Of a stretch of DNA of 64,000 bases, positions 46,363-57,099 are shown in pieces. How positions within the stretch are numbered: the stretch's first letter is position 1; each line of letters begins with the position of its first letter. Origin of the DNA: Helichrysum umbraculigerum (Eukaryota; Streptophyta; Magnoliopsida; Asterales; Asteraceae); contig CATIUR010000001.1 of NCBI GenBank assembly GCA_949592205.1, positions 243,028,250 through 243,092,249 on the forward strand, in the 5' to 3' direction. A program made the translations under genes and the position numbers. The notes beneath the pieces were generated by a model, which was given only the letters and a program-made list of their open reading frames with translations, ran no database searches and was not told the DNA's origin.

Positions 46363-46521
46363 CGAGATTACACTCGAAACTAATAACGAGATTACACTCG
46401 ACTCTTAGATGAGATTACACTCATACGCCTACGAGCTTACACTCGCACACATACAAGTTTACACTTGTACCCTCTAAGGATTTCGCCAGAAAGGGGTTAC
46501 ACCCACTCGAATTTACATTCG
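46363..46521. repeat. NTTACA-loop covarying mini-hairpin array in element E
   Basis: Seven short dyads share the loop NTTACA but differ in stem: CGAG/CTCG (46363-46376, 46387-46400, 46432-46445), ATGAG/CTCAT (46409-46424), TACAAG/CTTGTA (46452-46469), GGG/CCC (46493-46504) and CGAA/TTCG (46508-46521). Confidence 0.92.
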
Positions 46522-47688
46522 CATAGACGTTCACAAAATGTTACAAATGACAGACTTACTAATACACTTTACAAGTATACGATCTAAAAGAACACATAAT
46601 AATAATAAGTGAGATTATTATTACACACCGTTACCAACGGGCCGTACACACAACTGCAGACTATAAATACAAACGAGTACAAACTACAACTGCAGACGAT
46701 TATAGACTTACAAACAAACAACGGACATTAACTAGTTAGTGAACAACTAGCATGGATAATCTTTAAGATATCCATTTTACTTACTTAACCTTATGCGTTT
46801 AGGACGCTAGAGGTTGCTAGTTCGGAGAACCACATTACGTGCTTACTGCTTACTTCGTTAAGACTCAGGTGAGTCTCACAGCCCCTACTTTACGGTTTTC
46901 AACTCAGGGGTGAGATGCATTACTTGTTTTACTGAACACATGTACAGACTTTACAGACTTACTGATATACAAAATTGCATGAGTTACGATTAATCCAATG
47001 AAGGCCTCTGAATCATAGTTGTTAGTTATAGGATAAGCGCGAGTTTTAGTATATGGATCCATATGGGACTGACAATCCCCGCCCAGGGTAGCACGCACTG
47101 CCACGAACCGTACTGTATAAACGGGCGTTTCTTACTCATTTTATATGAGTGTTTTTGGATTAACACTCACGGGGGCAAATTTACAGACGTGTTAAGCTTC
47201 GACTATGATGCTCGTGGCAATGTATATCAAAACCATTGCATTCGTGAAATTCACTACCGACTATTTTACTACAGATTATTATACTGAAACTGTACAAACT
47301 TTTATACAAATGGATGTGTTCATACTGACTATTTACTACAAACCTGTGAGATTCACCAACCTTTTGGTTGACCTTTTAGTGATGCATTTTCAGGTACTCA
47401 GCTTTAGAGGGACGCCCAACAGGATGCGCATACTAGCTCGAGTCACATGCATTTACAGACTAGAGATTTTTATACATTACTTTTCTAATAGTTGTTATGT
47501 GTTAGAATCTCTAGATATTTACTCAAACTTGAGCTATGTACTTTTGGAATACTTATGTAATGAATGTAATATTTTCAAAACGTCTCATGTAGAGTCGTTT
47601 ACTGTATCCTTTGTGCTTGATTACCGTTATTAGTTGCGCCCTGACCCTAATCGCTTCCGCAATCATATTTTGGGGGTGCAACAATATA

Positions 47689-50500
47689 TTCTCATAAGAT
47701 TCCTTTGTTATTCTACTATAGTAACTATTTCATGCACTAAAGTAATGCATACGTTAGAGATGTTTTGAAAAGAAAAAAAAACAGTTTTCATTAAATAGTA
47801 AAAAGAATCAATGAATTATCTATTGGAAATTTTAGAGTGAAATTTTCAAAAGTATAATTGAGAAAATAGCTTTTTGGTTTTCAATGAATTATTATTTGCT
47901 ATATATAATAATTTGCAAAAGTGCAATTGAGAAAATAACTTTTTATATGTATTTCATTATTCAAACTTTATATAAAAAATTTCTTAATAATGCAGCAATT
48001 AACATAATTAGTGCAACTAAAGGTTGCATGCATTTCCAAAATTGGTGAACTTTATTAAAAGTTTATATTTCCACCAATAAAAAAAAAAAAAGGTTACATA
48101 TGATATAGGCATGGGTTGATGATGGTTGAAGAGCACATGAAGACCATTATGTTAGGGTGAGGTATGAGCTGGATGTGGACAATGGTCTCTGAAGCAGGTG
48201 AGATATACCCATTAATTGTCATTGTCCATCCGATACATGCACATCACTTTTCTCCATCACCTTATTGTAGTTTGTCTTCATCCTGTTTATTTTGACAATG
48301 ACTAATTAATTGACTATGATATCTTTTGATTGATTATATTTTTATATCATTTGCTAAAACTCTTAAATTTTTTAATTCCGCCTAGACTCGAATAGCCTAA
48401 TCAAGCATTGACAATATCATACATGTTGAGTCAAGTTTTATTTTCACCTATTAATGGGTCCGTATTATTGTATTAGATTCATTATAACAAGCTACAAGAT
48501 GTAACTCTGCGTAATAAGCTGGAGCTAGCATTTAGTAGCAGTGGTGAGCTCGAACTTTCTATTTGCTTTTATGTAGTGGTGAGCTCAACCTGTTTATACA
48601 ATCGAGATGAGTTTGGGTTGACTAGTTAATTTCAATCGTTAATTCGTCAACTCAAACCACCATGCAACCCGATCTGAATTGTCAACCCCTATTTCAAATT
48701 TTCTTGAAGCGAACATGAACTATATTATGAAGCTATTAATATAAATCTGAACTTAAACGTAACTTTGTTAATTAAACTCAAGACTAGATCGATAAGCTCT
48801 TTTCAAACAATGTTCTCCTATTAGTAATCACTCTCTAGTCTCTACAAAGTAAGCATGAGTAACCAAAGCGAAATTGTTATATGGGATCAATTATTCAAAT
48901 ATACAATTATTATATCTACTTACATCGTTTCTATAGTTTATGCAGGCAATTGACCAACTCTCACTATTTATAGTGTGCTTCAATCATTTGCGAAATAATA
49001 TCAGCTTTTAAAGAACTAATTGACCAACTAATATTCCTTAAAATTTGTCGCCACTCATTCAATTTATAATAATAGCGTCTAAGTTAATTTAGAAATAGAA
49101 AATATACAAAAACGATGCCACCGCAAGAGACACTAAAACATTTTGTGACTAGAATTCCTTTTTTTCTTTAATCTATTAAAACATAGAAAAATTAAATCAA
49201 TAATAAGAAAAAGGGTATTTAATTTGGTCATTTAAGGTGGACGATTGACTATTTTAAAGTAAGTTATAAACATATTAGACTGAAAATGTGAAAAAAACGG
49301 CTTTCATATGTCGAAGCATATTATCTCTACTACATTTACCAAAGTAAATGTACTATTACTAACTTATATTTATTACTACTATTTTAAATTAAGTTGTAAA
49401 AGTTTTACATATATAGAAAATATGGATGTTCATCTTTTTATTTATTATTTAAATATTATAGTAGTTGGTATTACTACTATTATAGTGGTTCTCACAGTTC
49501 TCAACTTTAAAGTGGTTCTCATTTGAACCTTCCCCTATATATATATAATCATAAATGCCTAATAAAATTTAAAAGACAAAACTATTAACTTTTGGAAATA
49601 AATTTAAAAAACGTTTATTATTATTATATTGATATGACTATTATCAATAGAGTCAAAATGTAAATTGTAGTCTCTTGCAAAGTGAGTTGATTTTATCTTA
49701 AACAAATCAACTATAGATTTAAAATACTAAAAAAAGAAGGTTTTAATACAAAAAAAATGTGGTTATAAGGTATGTTATAAGAACTAAATCGATTAAAAAT
49801 GATGTTTACTATTTAAATTGTAATCTCTAGCAAAGTGAGTTGATTTTTATCTTGAACAAATCAACTATAGACTTAAAATACTACTACGTACAAAAGAAGG
49901 TTTAATAAATAAAAGTGGTTATAAGGTATGTTATAAGAACTAAATCGATTAAAAATGATGTTTACTATTTAAACTTAAAATGAGTTTTTAAGTTCTTGAA
50001 ATTTTATAATATGTTGAGTTTTGTTTTCCGTTACAAGTAAAATAAATCAATTTAATGACTTAAAATTAGTTTTAGACCGAATTCATGGATAAATCAATTA
50101 AAAGTACGATACATATTTAAATTGGCTATTAAATTGGGTACAAATCTTTAGCAAAAAAAGATAATCGAATTTCATCATATTGAGAAAGTCAAAACCTACA
50201 TCAATAAACACTTATTACTATAGTGCATGAAAAATGAAATAATTCTGCATTTTGAGTTCTGTAAAATGAGCAAACAACTTACAATAGAACTACTTCGTGC
50301 ATCTAAAAATATATATTTTTATACCCCATCGTAACGCGCGGGTAAAAGAACTCGTTAAATGACCCATTTATGAAATTTACTTAAGAATTTATACTATGTG
50401 GAAACTGTTTCAGAGTTAAGACTGGGCCAAGCAGTTTGGGCTCTTCCTCAAATTAGGCCCAAAGTAAGGTGAGTCAATCCAATCACACACCTATAATTCA
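47689..50500. other. AT-rich intergenic DNA upstream of the OSCA gene
   Basis: No supported gene. A 61-codon-plus frame at 49308-49526 is low-complexity. Holds the tandem duplication at 49661-49970. ACGCGCGGGT at about 50334-50343 recalls plant transposon ends, but no termini were found. Confidence 0.5.
49661..49970. repeat. Two-copy tandem duplication, unit about 155 bp
   Basis: Copy 1 (49661-49813) and copy 2 (49814-49970) both contain GCAAAGTGAGTTGATTTT, CAAATCAACTATAGA and GTGGTTATAAGGTATG in the same order, with scattered substitutions and small indels. Confidence 0.92.
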
Positions 50501-51976
50501 GTTGGGAACTACAAGGAGGTAAAATGCAATTACCAAAACTAAAGGGGCAAAAGACACATATCTGCAATCTCCACATTCTTTTCTTGCATTCCATTTCTTT
50601 GAAAATAAAACCATCATGTTCTTTCTGGCCTTCTCCTTCAGTTTTATTTCCTTTTCTGTTAATCAATAAAAACAATTACAAACAAAATCAAATTTAATTA
50701 GATATAATAATATAATAATGTTGTTTGCTTACAAAGCATGCTTTTTTGCAAGTTCTCTGCTAACACAATTGTGGAATGTTCTTAGCTTTCATTCAACTTT
50801 AAAGCAATCTCTGTCACAGTGTCTCCTAACTATGGGTTTCTCTCTATATCACTCATCATATATCTGTAACATGTTTTATCATTTTTCTTTGGCGGGTTTC
50901 TTCAAATGGGTACAAATACTGGGATGGAGCTCTGAACTTTTGCTGCTTCAAGGTCAAGTTTTTTCTTAAACCCTGTAACTTTTTCCATTAAAGATTTACC
51001 CTTTTGTTGAGCATTGTAGAGGATATGTCATTTGGTGGGGAAAAAATTAAAACTTTATTCTTTTGGAGGATCTTTAAACCTTTTTTATGAATATTGAACT
51101 GGTATTATCTTTTTAAAAGTTAGGGTTTTGGCATGATATTTGTTAGACTTATGGAATTTTGGTTGATTATCACCCATAATAAATTTTGTGTATGTTAAAG
51201 TAATCTAAAGCTTGAAACAATCAGCAAATTCGAAAAGAAATAAGTCTTTGTGTATGTATAATGTATGAGGGATTCTTGCTTAAATACTCTGGATAAAAAT
51301 GATAGAATTCTAGAATTGGGTAGTTCTGAACACAATGTATAATGGTCTTGTCGGTTTTGAAGTATTTCAGTTAAAAAATCTGTTTTTGTTATAAAGAGGA
51401 GGGGGTGTCTAGATATGCAAGTTAAAAATTGTTATTTGCATACAATGTTTATGGAATCTAAGTATGGTTAAGGCTTAAAAGTACGATTCTCTAATTATTT
51501 GGGTTCAAATTAATCAAACATGGATGAATTGTCGCAAGAAAAAGGGTAGTTGGAGGGTACCCCTGACCCCGGATCTCTTTGAGATCCGCAGCGTCCCACC
51601 CGCAAGAGACATCTGCCCGGCAAAGCACCTGGCCACAGTTAGCCCACGAAATTATACCGGCAGTCCTTTATCGGACTCGAACCCGGGTGTGCCCTGTGGA
51701 TTTGCGGTGGCGGTACCTAACATGCTAAATGTTTACCCATGGTAGGATCGAACCCCTGACCTCTAGGAAGCCTGGGGAAGATCCTACCACTAGGCCATCT
51801 AGGCAAGTGGTGAATTGTCGCAAGAACTACCCAACTCTTCATAGCGTTAAGCAACTAATTACAGAGTATCTGATTCTAGTTGTTCAAGTCACAAATTCCT
51901 GATTATCGTAAAGTATGATGTTTTGGTTTCATTTCTTATAAACAGGAAGATCGAAAATTCTATTCAAGAAAGATAG
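50501..51976 (+). promoter_or_regulatory. Promoter, 5' leader and leader intron of the OSCA gene
   Basis: The start codon is preceded by a clear acceptor, TTATAAACAG at 51936-51945, giving a leader exon 51946-51976. The upstream non-coding exon and the donor were not fixed; a leader around 50600-50960 is plausible. A SINE (51541-51810) sits inside the presumed leader intron. Short frames here have no protein features. Confidence 0.5.
51541..51810 (-). mobile_element. tRNA-derived SINE with 16-bp TSD, possibly dimeric
   Basis: Perfect 16-bp TSD TGAATTGTCGCAAGAA at 51525-51540 and 51811-51826. On the minus strand, box A TGGCCTAGTGG (51797-51787) and box B GGTTCGATCCT (51754-51744) form an RNA polymerase III promoter. 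A second box B, GGTTCGAGTCC (51683-51673), is preceded by the box-A-like TAGCATGTTAG (51727-51717). GC-rich body. It lies antisense to the OSCA gene in its leader intron. Confidence 0.9.
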
Positions 51977-54900
51977 ATGGCTACGATTGGGGATATTGGG
52001 TTAGCAGCAGCAATTAATATAATTACTGCTCTGATTTTTCTAATAGCATATGCTATTCTTCGGCTTCAACCTGTGAACGATAGAGTTTACTTTTCAAAAT
52101 GGTATATCAAAGGTTTGAGGACAAGTCCTACAGCCTCCGGGGCATTTGTAAGAAAGTTTGTGAATTTGGATTATCGATCATATATAAGGTTTCTTAATTG
52201 GGTGCCCGATGCACTATCAATGACGCAAGCTGAGCTCATTGATCATGCCGGTTTGGATTCAGCTGTGTATTTGAGGATATACTTGCTAGGGTATGCCTCA
52301 TCACTCATCTTGTTTACATCTTTCCAATACAGTTTCTTTTCCAGATTTTCATGATCATAAGTTTGTGTGTACTGTTTGTTCAAAGTCATTTTGTAGTATG
52401 CTATCATAGTTTGTGTGTATTGGTGTATGCAAGAGGAACTTTATTCATCTCTCACTTCTATGTATGCAGGTTAAAGATATTTACTCCATTATTCTTCCTT
52501 ACGTGGGCTATTTTGATACCGGTTAATTTGACAAACAACACACTAGAGCTGTCCAAAGAAACTTATAGCCTAATCGATAAGCTCTCTATATCAAACATTC
52601 CCCACGCATCTCCCAGGCATGAAAACATACCTCTATTTATAGTCCTTTTGATCTATTAATGCTTCAATATGTAATAATTTAGTGCATATTGTAGGTTATG
52701 GGCTCATGTAGCAATGGCATATGTTGTCATGATTTGGACATGCTATTTGTTGAAGAGAGAGTATGAGACAGTTGCAAATATGCGCTTTTACTTTCTTCAA
52801 TCCGAAAAACATCGCCCTGATCAATTTACGGTAAGTCGATATTCCTGTACATATATACATTTGTCGTTGAGAATCCTCATAACATATCCCGAAGAGCAAA
52901 TAATGTTTGAGGCAAAAATGATAATATACAGGTTCTTGTGAAGAATGTTCCGCCAGATGCTCATGAGTCGGTTAGCGAGACTGTTCAGAACTTTTTTATA
53001 GTAAACCATCACGATAACTATCTCACTCATCAGGTATACCCGTGGATTGATATGGAAGATAATTAAGTTTAGTAGTAGATGGTAGTATTGATATTTACCA
53101 AGTACAATGCTTGAAAATGATTGGCAGGTGGTTTGTAATGCAAACAAGCTTGCAAAACTTGTGAAGAAGAGACTAAAGAAGCAAAATTGGCTTGAGTACT
53201 ACCAGATTAAGTACACAAAGAATCCCTTAAAACGACCTATGATGAAGGTACTTTTTTAGATGTCTCTTATGAATTTTCTATCCTTCACAGTTCACCCTTT
53301 TCGGTTCTGTTTTCTAATAACAAATTACTAACAAGGTATTTTATTTTATTAATATAATAAATTCTTAATCTACAGACCGGTTTCCATGGACTTTGGGGAG
53401 CGAAAGTCGATGCTATTGAGTATCATGAAACTGAAATTGAGAAACTTACATTCCAGGTAATTTTCCATCCTTCATTTTCCTAACGTTACATGTTTGCATA
53501 ACATTATATGTGTTAAATCGTAGGGAAAAGAAGTGTACAAGTAATTGTCAATCTTAAAGGCTACTTTAAACATTTGACTATGAGTCAAACTTTGCAATTT
53601 TAGGATGAAAAGAGTATGAGGCATTTGTTTTGTTTTCTTATTTATATGCATATGTGATGCGATTTTATCATTAAGGATTGTTTGTACATTCAGATAGCCG
53701 AAGAGAGAAAAAATGTAATGAACAACCCGAAAGCCATCATGCCAGCAGCATTTGTCTCCTTTAAAACTCGTTGGGGAGCTGCTGTTTGTGCTCAGACACA
53801 ACAAGTTAGAAACCCGACTTTGTGGTTGACTGAATGGGCTCCTGAGCCGCGTCATGTATACTGGAAAAACCTCGCTATTCCTTACGTCTCATTAACTATT
53901 CGGAAGGTTATAATGGGTATCGTGTTCTTTTTTCTCACATTCTTTTACATGATCCCCATTGCATTTGTGCAATCGCTTGCAAATATTGAAGGTATCGGGA
54001 AGGCTGCTCCGTTCCTTAAGCCCATAATCCATATGTAAGTCTCATTGCTCGTGTTATTGCTCTTAAGCCTGACTCCAAACAGATAACATTCTCATCAAAT
54101 GTTATGCAGAAAACCTATCAAGTCATTTATCCAAGGTTTTCTGCCTGGAATTGTGTTGAAGATCTTCCTCTTCCTGCTACCAAAAATCTTGATGATGATG
54201 TCAAAATTTGAAGGATTTCTTAGTATATCTCGACTAGAGAGAAGAGCTGCTTCAAGATATTATCTTTTCAACTTTGTGAACGTGTTTCTTGGTAGTATTG
54301 TCGCTGGGGCTGCATTCGAGCAGCTCAATACATTTCTAAATCAGCCAGCTAATAAGTATGTTACATTATCGTTCATTTTGATCTTAATTTGAAGTTGAAT
54401 GAGTCGACCTAAATTTTTTTTATAAAATCTTCAACGGGTTATTTTAGGATACCTGAAATTATTGGCATTGCGATCCCAATGAAAGCAACGTTTTTCATAA
54501 CGTATATAATGGTTGATGGATGGAGTGGTACCGCGGCACAGATATTGAGGCTGAAGCGTTTGGTAATTTATCACTTAAAGAATATATTCCTGGTTAAAAC
54601 CGAAAGGGATAGAGAGCGGGCTATGCATCCTGGAACCATTGGTTTCAACACAGGAGAACCGCAAATACAGTTTTATTTTCTCATTGGCCTTGTTTACGCT
54701 GTGGTGACACCACTTTTAATTCCTTTTATATTGGCGTTTTTTGGACTAGCATTTGTTATCTATCGTCATCAGGTAAAATGACCTGTAAAAATGACATTTT
54801 TACTACTATACGGAGTTTAAAGCATGAATGACATAAGATGGTTGTGTTGAAATGCAGATAATAAATGTTTACAACCCAAAATACGAAAGCCGGGCAGCTT

Positions 54901-55675
54901 TTTGGCCAGATGTTCATGGACGTGTGATCATGGCATTGATTATATCACAGATACTTCTGATGGGTTTGTTGAGTACAAAACATGCTGTCGCTTCAACACC
55001 AGTTCTCATTGCACTTCCAGTTCTCACTATAGGGTTCCATATATACTGTAAAGGCCGATTTGAACCCGCATTTATCAGATATCCGTTACAGGTACTTAGG
55101 AGATACACTAAAACTCTCAAAGGTCAAATATATATAGAGGTGTTAATTTCGACCCATTTACTGATTAGTGAGCCGATTTTGGTTTTGTTTTATCTCTAAC
55201 TGCTAAAAGAATTGAAAATTAAAACGAGTGCAAAGTTGTCCAAATTACATGTACTTTCAGTGCAGCATTTGAAATTTATTTTACTCGTAATAAGTTACGT
55301 TATTATTGAAAATATATAACTTTTGTTACCCAACAGGACGACATAGTCACATACCAAGCGATAGCTACAAGTTTGAATCTTGGCTTGTGTCATGTTGGTT
55401 GAGTATTAATAGTTTAATTTGTGACATAAATTAGTGTCCTTTTGTCTGGTTTTCAGGAAGCAATGAATAAAGACACTCTTGATCGAGTAAGGGAACCAAA
55501 CTTGAACCTAAGACGGTATCTTCAGAATGCGTACGTTCATCCTGTTTTCAAGGATGATGGTTCTGATGATTACTATGACGATGGGACCGTGATCATGCCC
55601 ACCAAAAGACAGTTGCGAAACGCACCCGAGCCTAGTAGGAACCCGGATAATATTCAAGAAAAGCATAAGCCATGA
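51977..55675 (+). CDS. OSCA1: OSCA1-like (CSC1-like) hyperosmolality/mechanically gated cation channel
   Basis: Encodes a plasma-membrane ion channel of the OSCA/TMEM63 family, whose members gate cation (Ca2+) entry on membrane tension or hyperosmotic stress. Eleven coding exons: 51977-52290, 52470-52616, 52695-52830, 52932-53033, 53128-53247, 53376-53456, 53694-54034, 54110-54355, 54448-54772, 54858-55091, 55457-55675; 754 aa, close to the usual 770. N-terminal TM (about 7-28) and RSN1_TM domain; cytosolic PHM7_cyt domain from VLVKNVPPDAH (200) to about 350 (WAPEPRHVYW); then the multi-TM RSN1_7TM pore region (about 358-650) with FLTFFYMIPIAFVQSLA, SKFEGF, NFVNVFLGS and PMKATFFITYIMVDGW; conserved C-terminal tail LNLRRYLQNAYVHPVF. 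All introns are GT-AG except intron 2, which reads AG/GCATGA. No frameshift or stop, so it is apparently functional. Assignment to OSCA1 over other clade-1 paralogues is by remembered similarity. Confidence 0.95.
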
Positions 55676-56050
55676 ATGAAGTAGTTGCATGGAAGGATGT
55701 ATTGTAATTTTACATTTATTTATTTATGGGTCAGTTGTTAATTTGTAGTTGTAACTGTCGAAAATGAATAGAAATAGTATGTGGTTTTGTTACCACTGCA
55801 CGTAGGGAATATAAGGTCTATTAGGTAAGTCATGCGAAGAAGCATTTCATGCTAAAAACGTACACGTAAAACATGAAAAAGTTTTCATTATTAAAACTCT
55901 AATACGTCATCAAAATACACACAATGCACAAAAATAAATAGTTTCGTATATACAATGTCAGTTAATTTTGTTACGTACACACAATAAAGCTCAACGCATA
56001 ATTATATACACTAAAAAACATGTAACCCATTTGTAAACTTTAAAAAAGTA
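55676..56050 (+). other. 3' UTR of the OSCA gene and short spacer
   Basis: AT-rich sequence after the stop, with AATGAATAGA near 55764-55773 as a possible near-upstream polyadenylation element. The cleavage site is not determined. The copia-derived element starts about 380 bp after the stop. Confidence 0.45.
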
Positions 56051-56055
56051 CATTT

Positions 56056-56241
56056 TGTTGTAAATTGAAATAACAAGAACAATAAGTAAAGAGGAAGAGA
56101 GGAATGTTATTGAGTGATTCATACATAATAAGTATACAAATGATAAGTATATATAGGGATTATAGAAAACCCTAATAGACTAGTTGGTAGTGGTGGGCTA
56201 TCCACAAGTTCATGGATTAAGCCCATGAAGATTTCACAACA
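56056..56241 (-). repeat. 3' LTR of copia-derived element
   Basis: 186 bp, TGTTGT...ACAACA, identical to the right copy as far as I can read. Confidence 0.95.
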
Positions 56242-56254
56242 CTCCCCCTTGGAT
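56242..56254 (-). promoter_or_regulatory. Polypurine tract of copia-derived element
   Basis: Minus-strand ATCCAAGGGGGAG directly precedes the 3' LTR TGTTGT. Two similar AAGGGGGAGTA tracts occur at 56360-56371 and 56889-56899, in the 3' untranslated zone. Confidence 0.75.
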
Positions 56255-56269
56255 AGTCACCATTTATAA

Positions 56270-57090
56270 TATATTATAGACTGCCTCATTAAAAACCTTA
56301 TCAAGAAAACCCAATGAGATAAAAACTTGATGAAGGTAAAAAAAGTGCAGTGCAAATAATACTCCCCCTTAGTTTAATGTATATCCTTCAAACGTCGAAT
56401 ACCGATCTTCCGAATTAGCTGCTCAAAAACTTGTCGGTAATGATTTTGTGAATAAGTTGGCCAAATTTTTGCTTGATCAGACTTGATAAACATCAATGAC
56501 TCCATCTTTTTGTATATCATACGTTGAGAAGAACTTTGATGAAATGTGTTTAATTCTATCTCCTTTGATGTACCCTTTATTGATTTGAGCTATACACTTC
56601 ACATTGTCTTCATATATAATGTTGGATTTCCTTGATTGTCTTGAAACCGCATTCTTTTTGGATGTGTTGAATCGTCGATCTTGAGTAGACACTTCTCGAT
56701 TGAATTTATAAAACTCAATAAATTTAGCATTATTTGACGACCTCCAAGAAATTGTGGTGTCTCCATAGGTGAAAACATATCATGTTTTTGACCTTATGTG
56801 GATCAGACAAATACCCGCGTATCCAAATTTAGATTTTTCTGTGTAAAATATTTTGAAGGTATGGACATCCATTTCACATTAGTGTACATTACTCCCCCTT
56901 GGATGTCAATTGTTTTGATGATTATGCCTCGTTAAAACCTTACTAGATAAAACCCGTTGGGACAAAAGTCTAGTTAAGGAAAAAGAGTACATAATTCTTT
57001 TAATATGTTATGGGATGTTGCCTCGTTAAAAACCTTGCCAGGAAAAACCCAGTGGGACAAAACCATGGTCAAGGGAAAAAAAAATTGCAA
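56270..57090 (-). repeat. Three diverged copies of a conserved copia 3' motif
   Basis: Plus-strand GCCTC(A/G)TTAAAA(A)CCTT followed by AAAACCCANTGGGA-like sequence occurs at about 56282-56350, 56926-56990 and 57010-57085. This motif is familiar from the 3' untranslated ends of plant copia elements (recalled, not searched). Confidence 0.8.
56380..56692 (-). pseudogene. copia RNase H / Pol C-terminus remnant
   Basis: The minus-strand translation contains YEDNVKCIAQINKGYIKGD, RIKHISSKFF and DGVIDVYQV, the conserved C-terminal RNase H region of plant copia Pol. It is followed after a frame shift by a region matching the Pol terminus (IRRLKDIH then stop near 56383). The upstream part is not open. 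Confidence 0.85.
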
Positions 57091-57099
57091 CATTTATTA

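Larger units (their letters stand above)
20754..47683 (+). mobile_element. Element E: outermost solo LTR of the nested tower
   Basis: Begins TGTGACACCCGC (20754) and ends GGGGGTGCAACA (47683). Its pieces are 20754-20879, 21428-21593, 24233-24660 and 45417-47683, about 3.0 kb in total, separated by insertions F, D and G. The pieces collectively match the order of motifs in related LTRs: AACGATCGGGGAAACGAACACC, CT repeat (45417-45441), GTAAGT (45601), hairpin arrays, CAGGTGAGTCT, AACCTGTGAGATTCACC and the terminal GGGGGTG. Flanks GTATA (20749-20753) and ATATA (47684-47688) match 4 of 5, consistent with an old, mutated TSD. No internal region or second LTR is present, so it is a solo LTR. Confidence 0.8.

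Noticed and set aside
50320..50400. ACGCGCGGGT near 50334 as a Helitron terminus
   Set aside because: No CTAG(T/A) end, no hairpin at the right distance and no matching 5' end were found.
50448..50969. Frames of 75 and 83 codons upstream of OSCA
   Set aside because: No domain or splice context; the region is more plausibly promoter and leader.
51673..51797. Genuine tRNA genes at the A/B box pairs
   Set aside because: The surrounding sequence does not fold as a cloverleaf, the boxes are within a TSD-flanked SINE, and no acceptor stem is seen.
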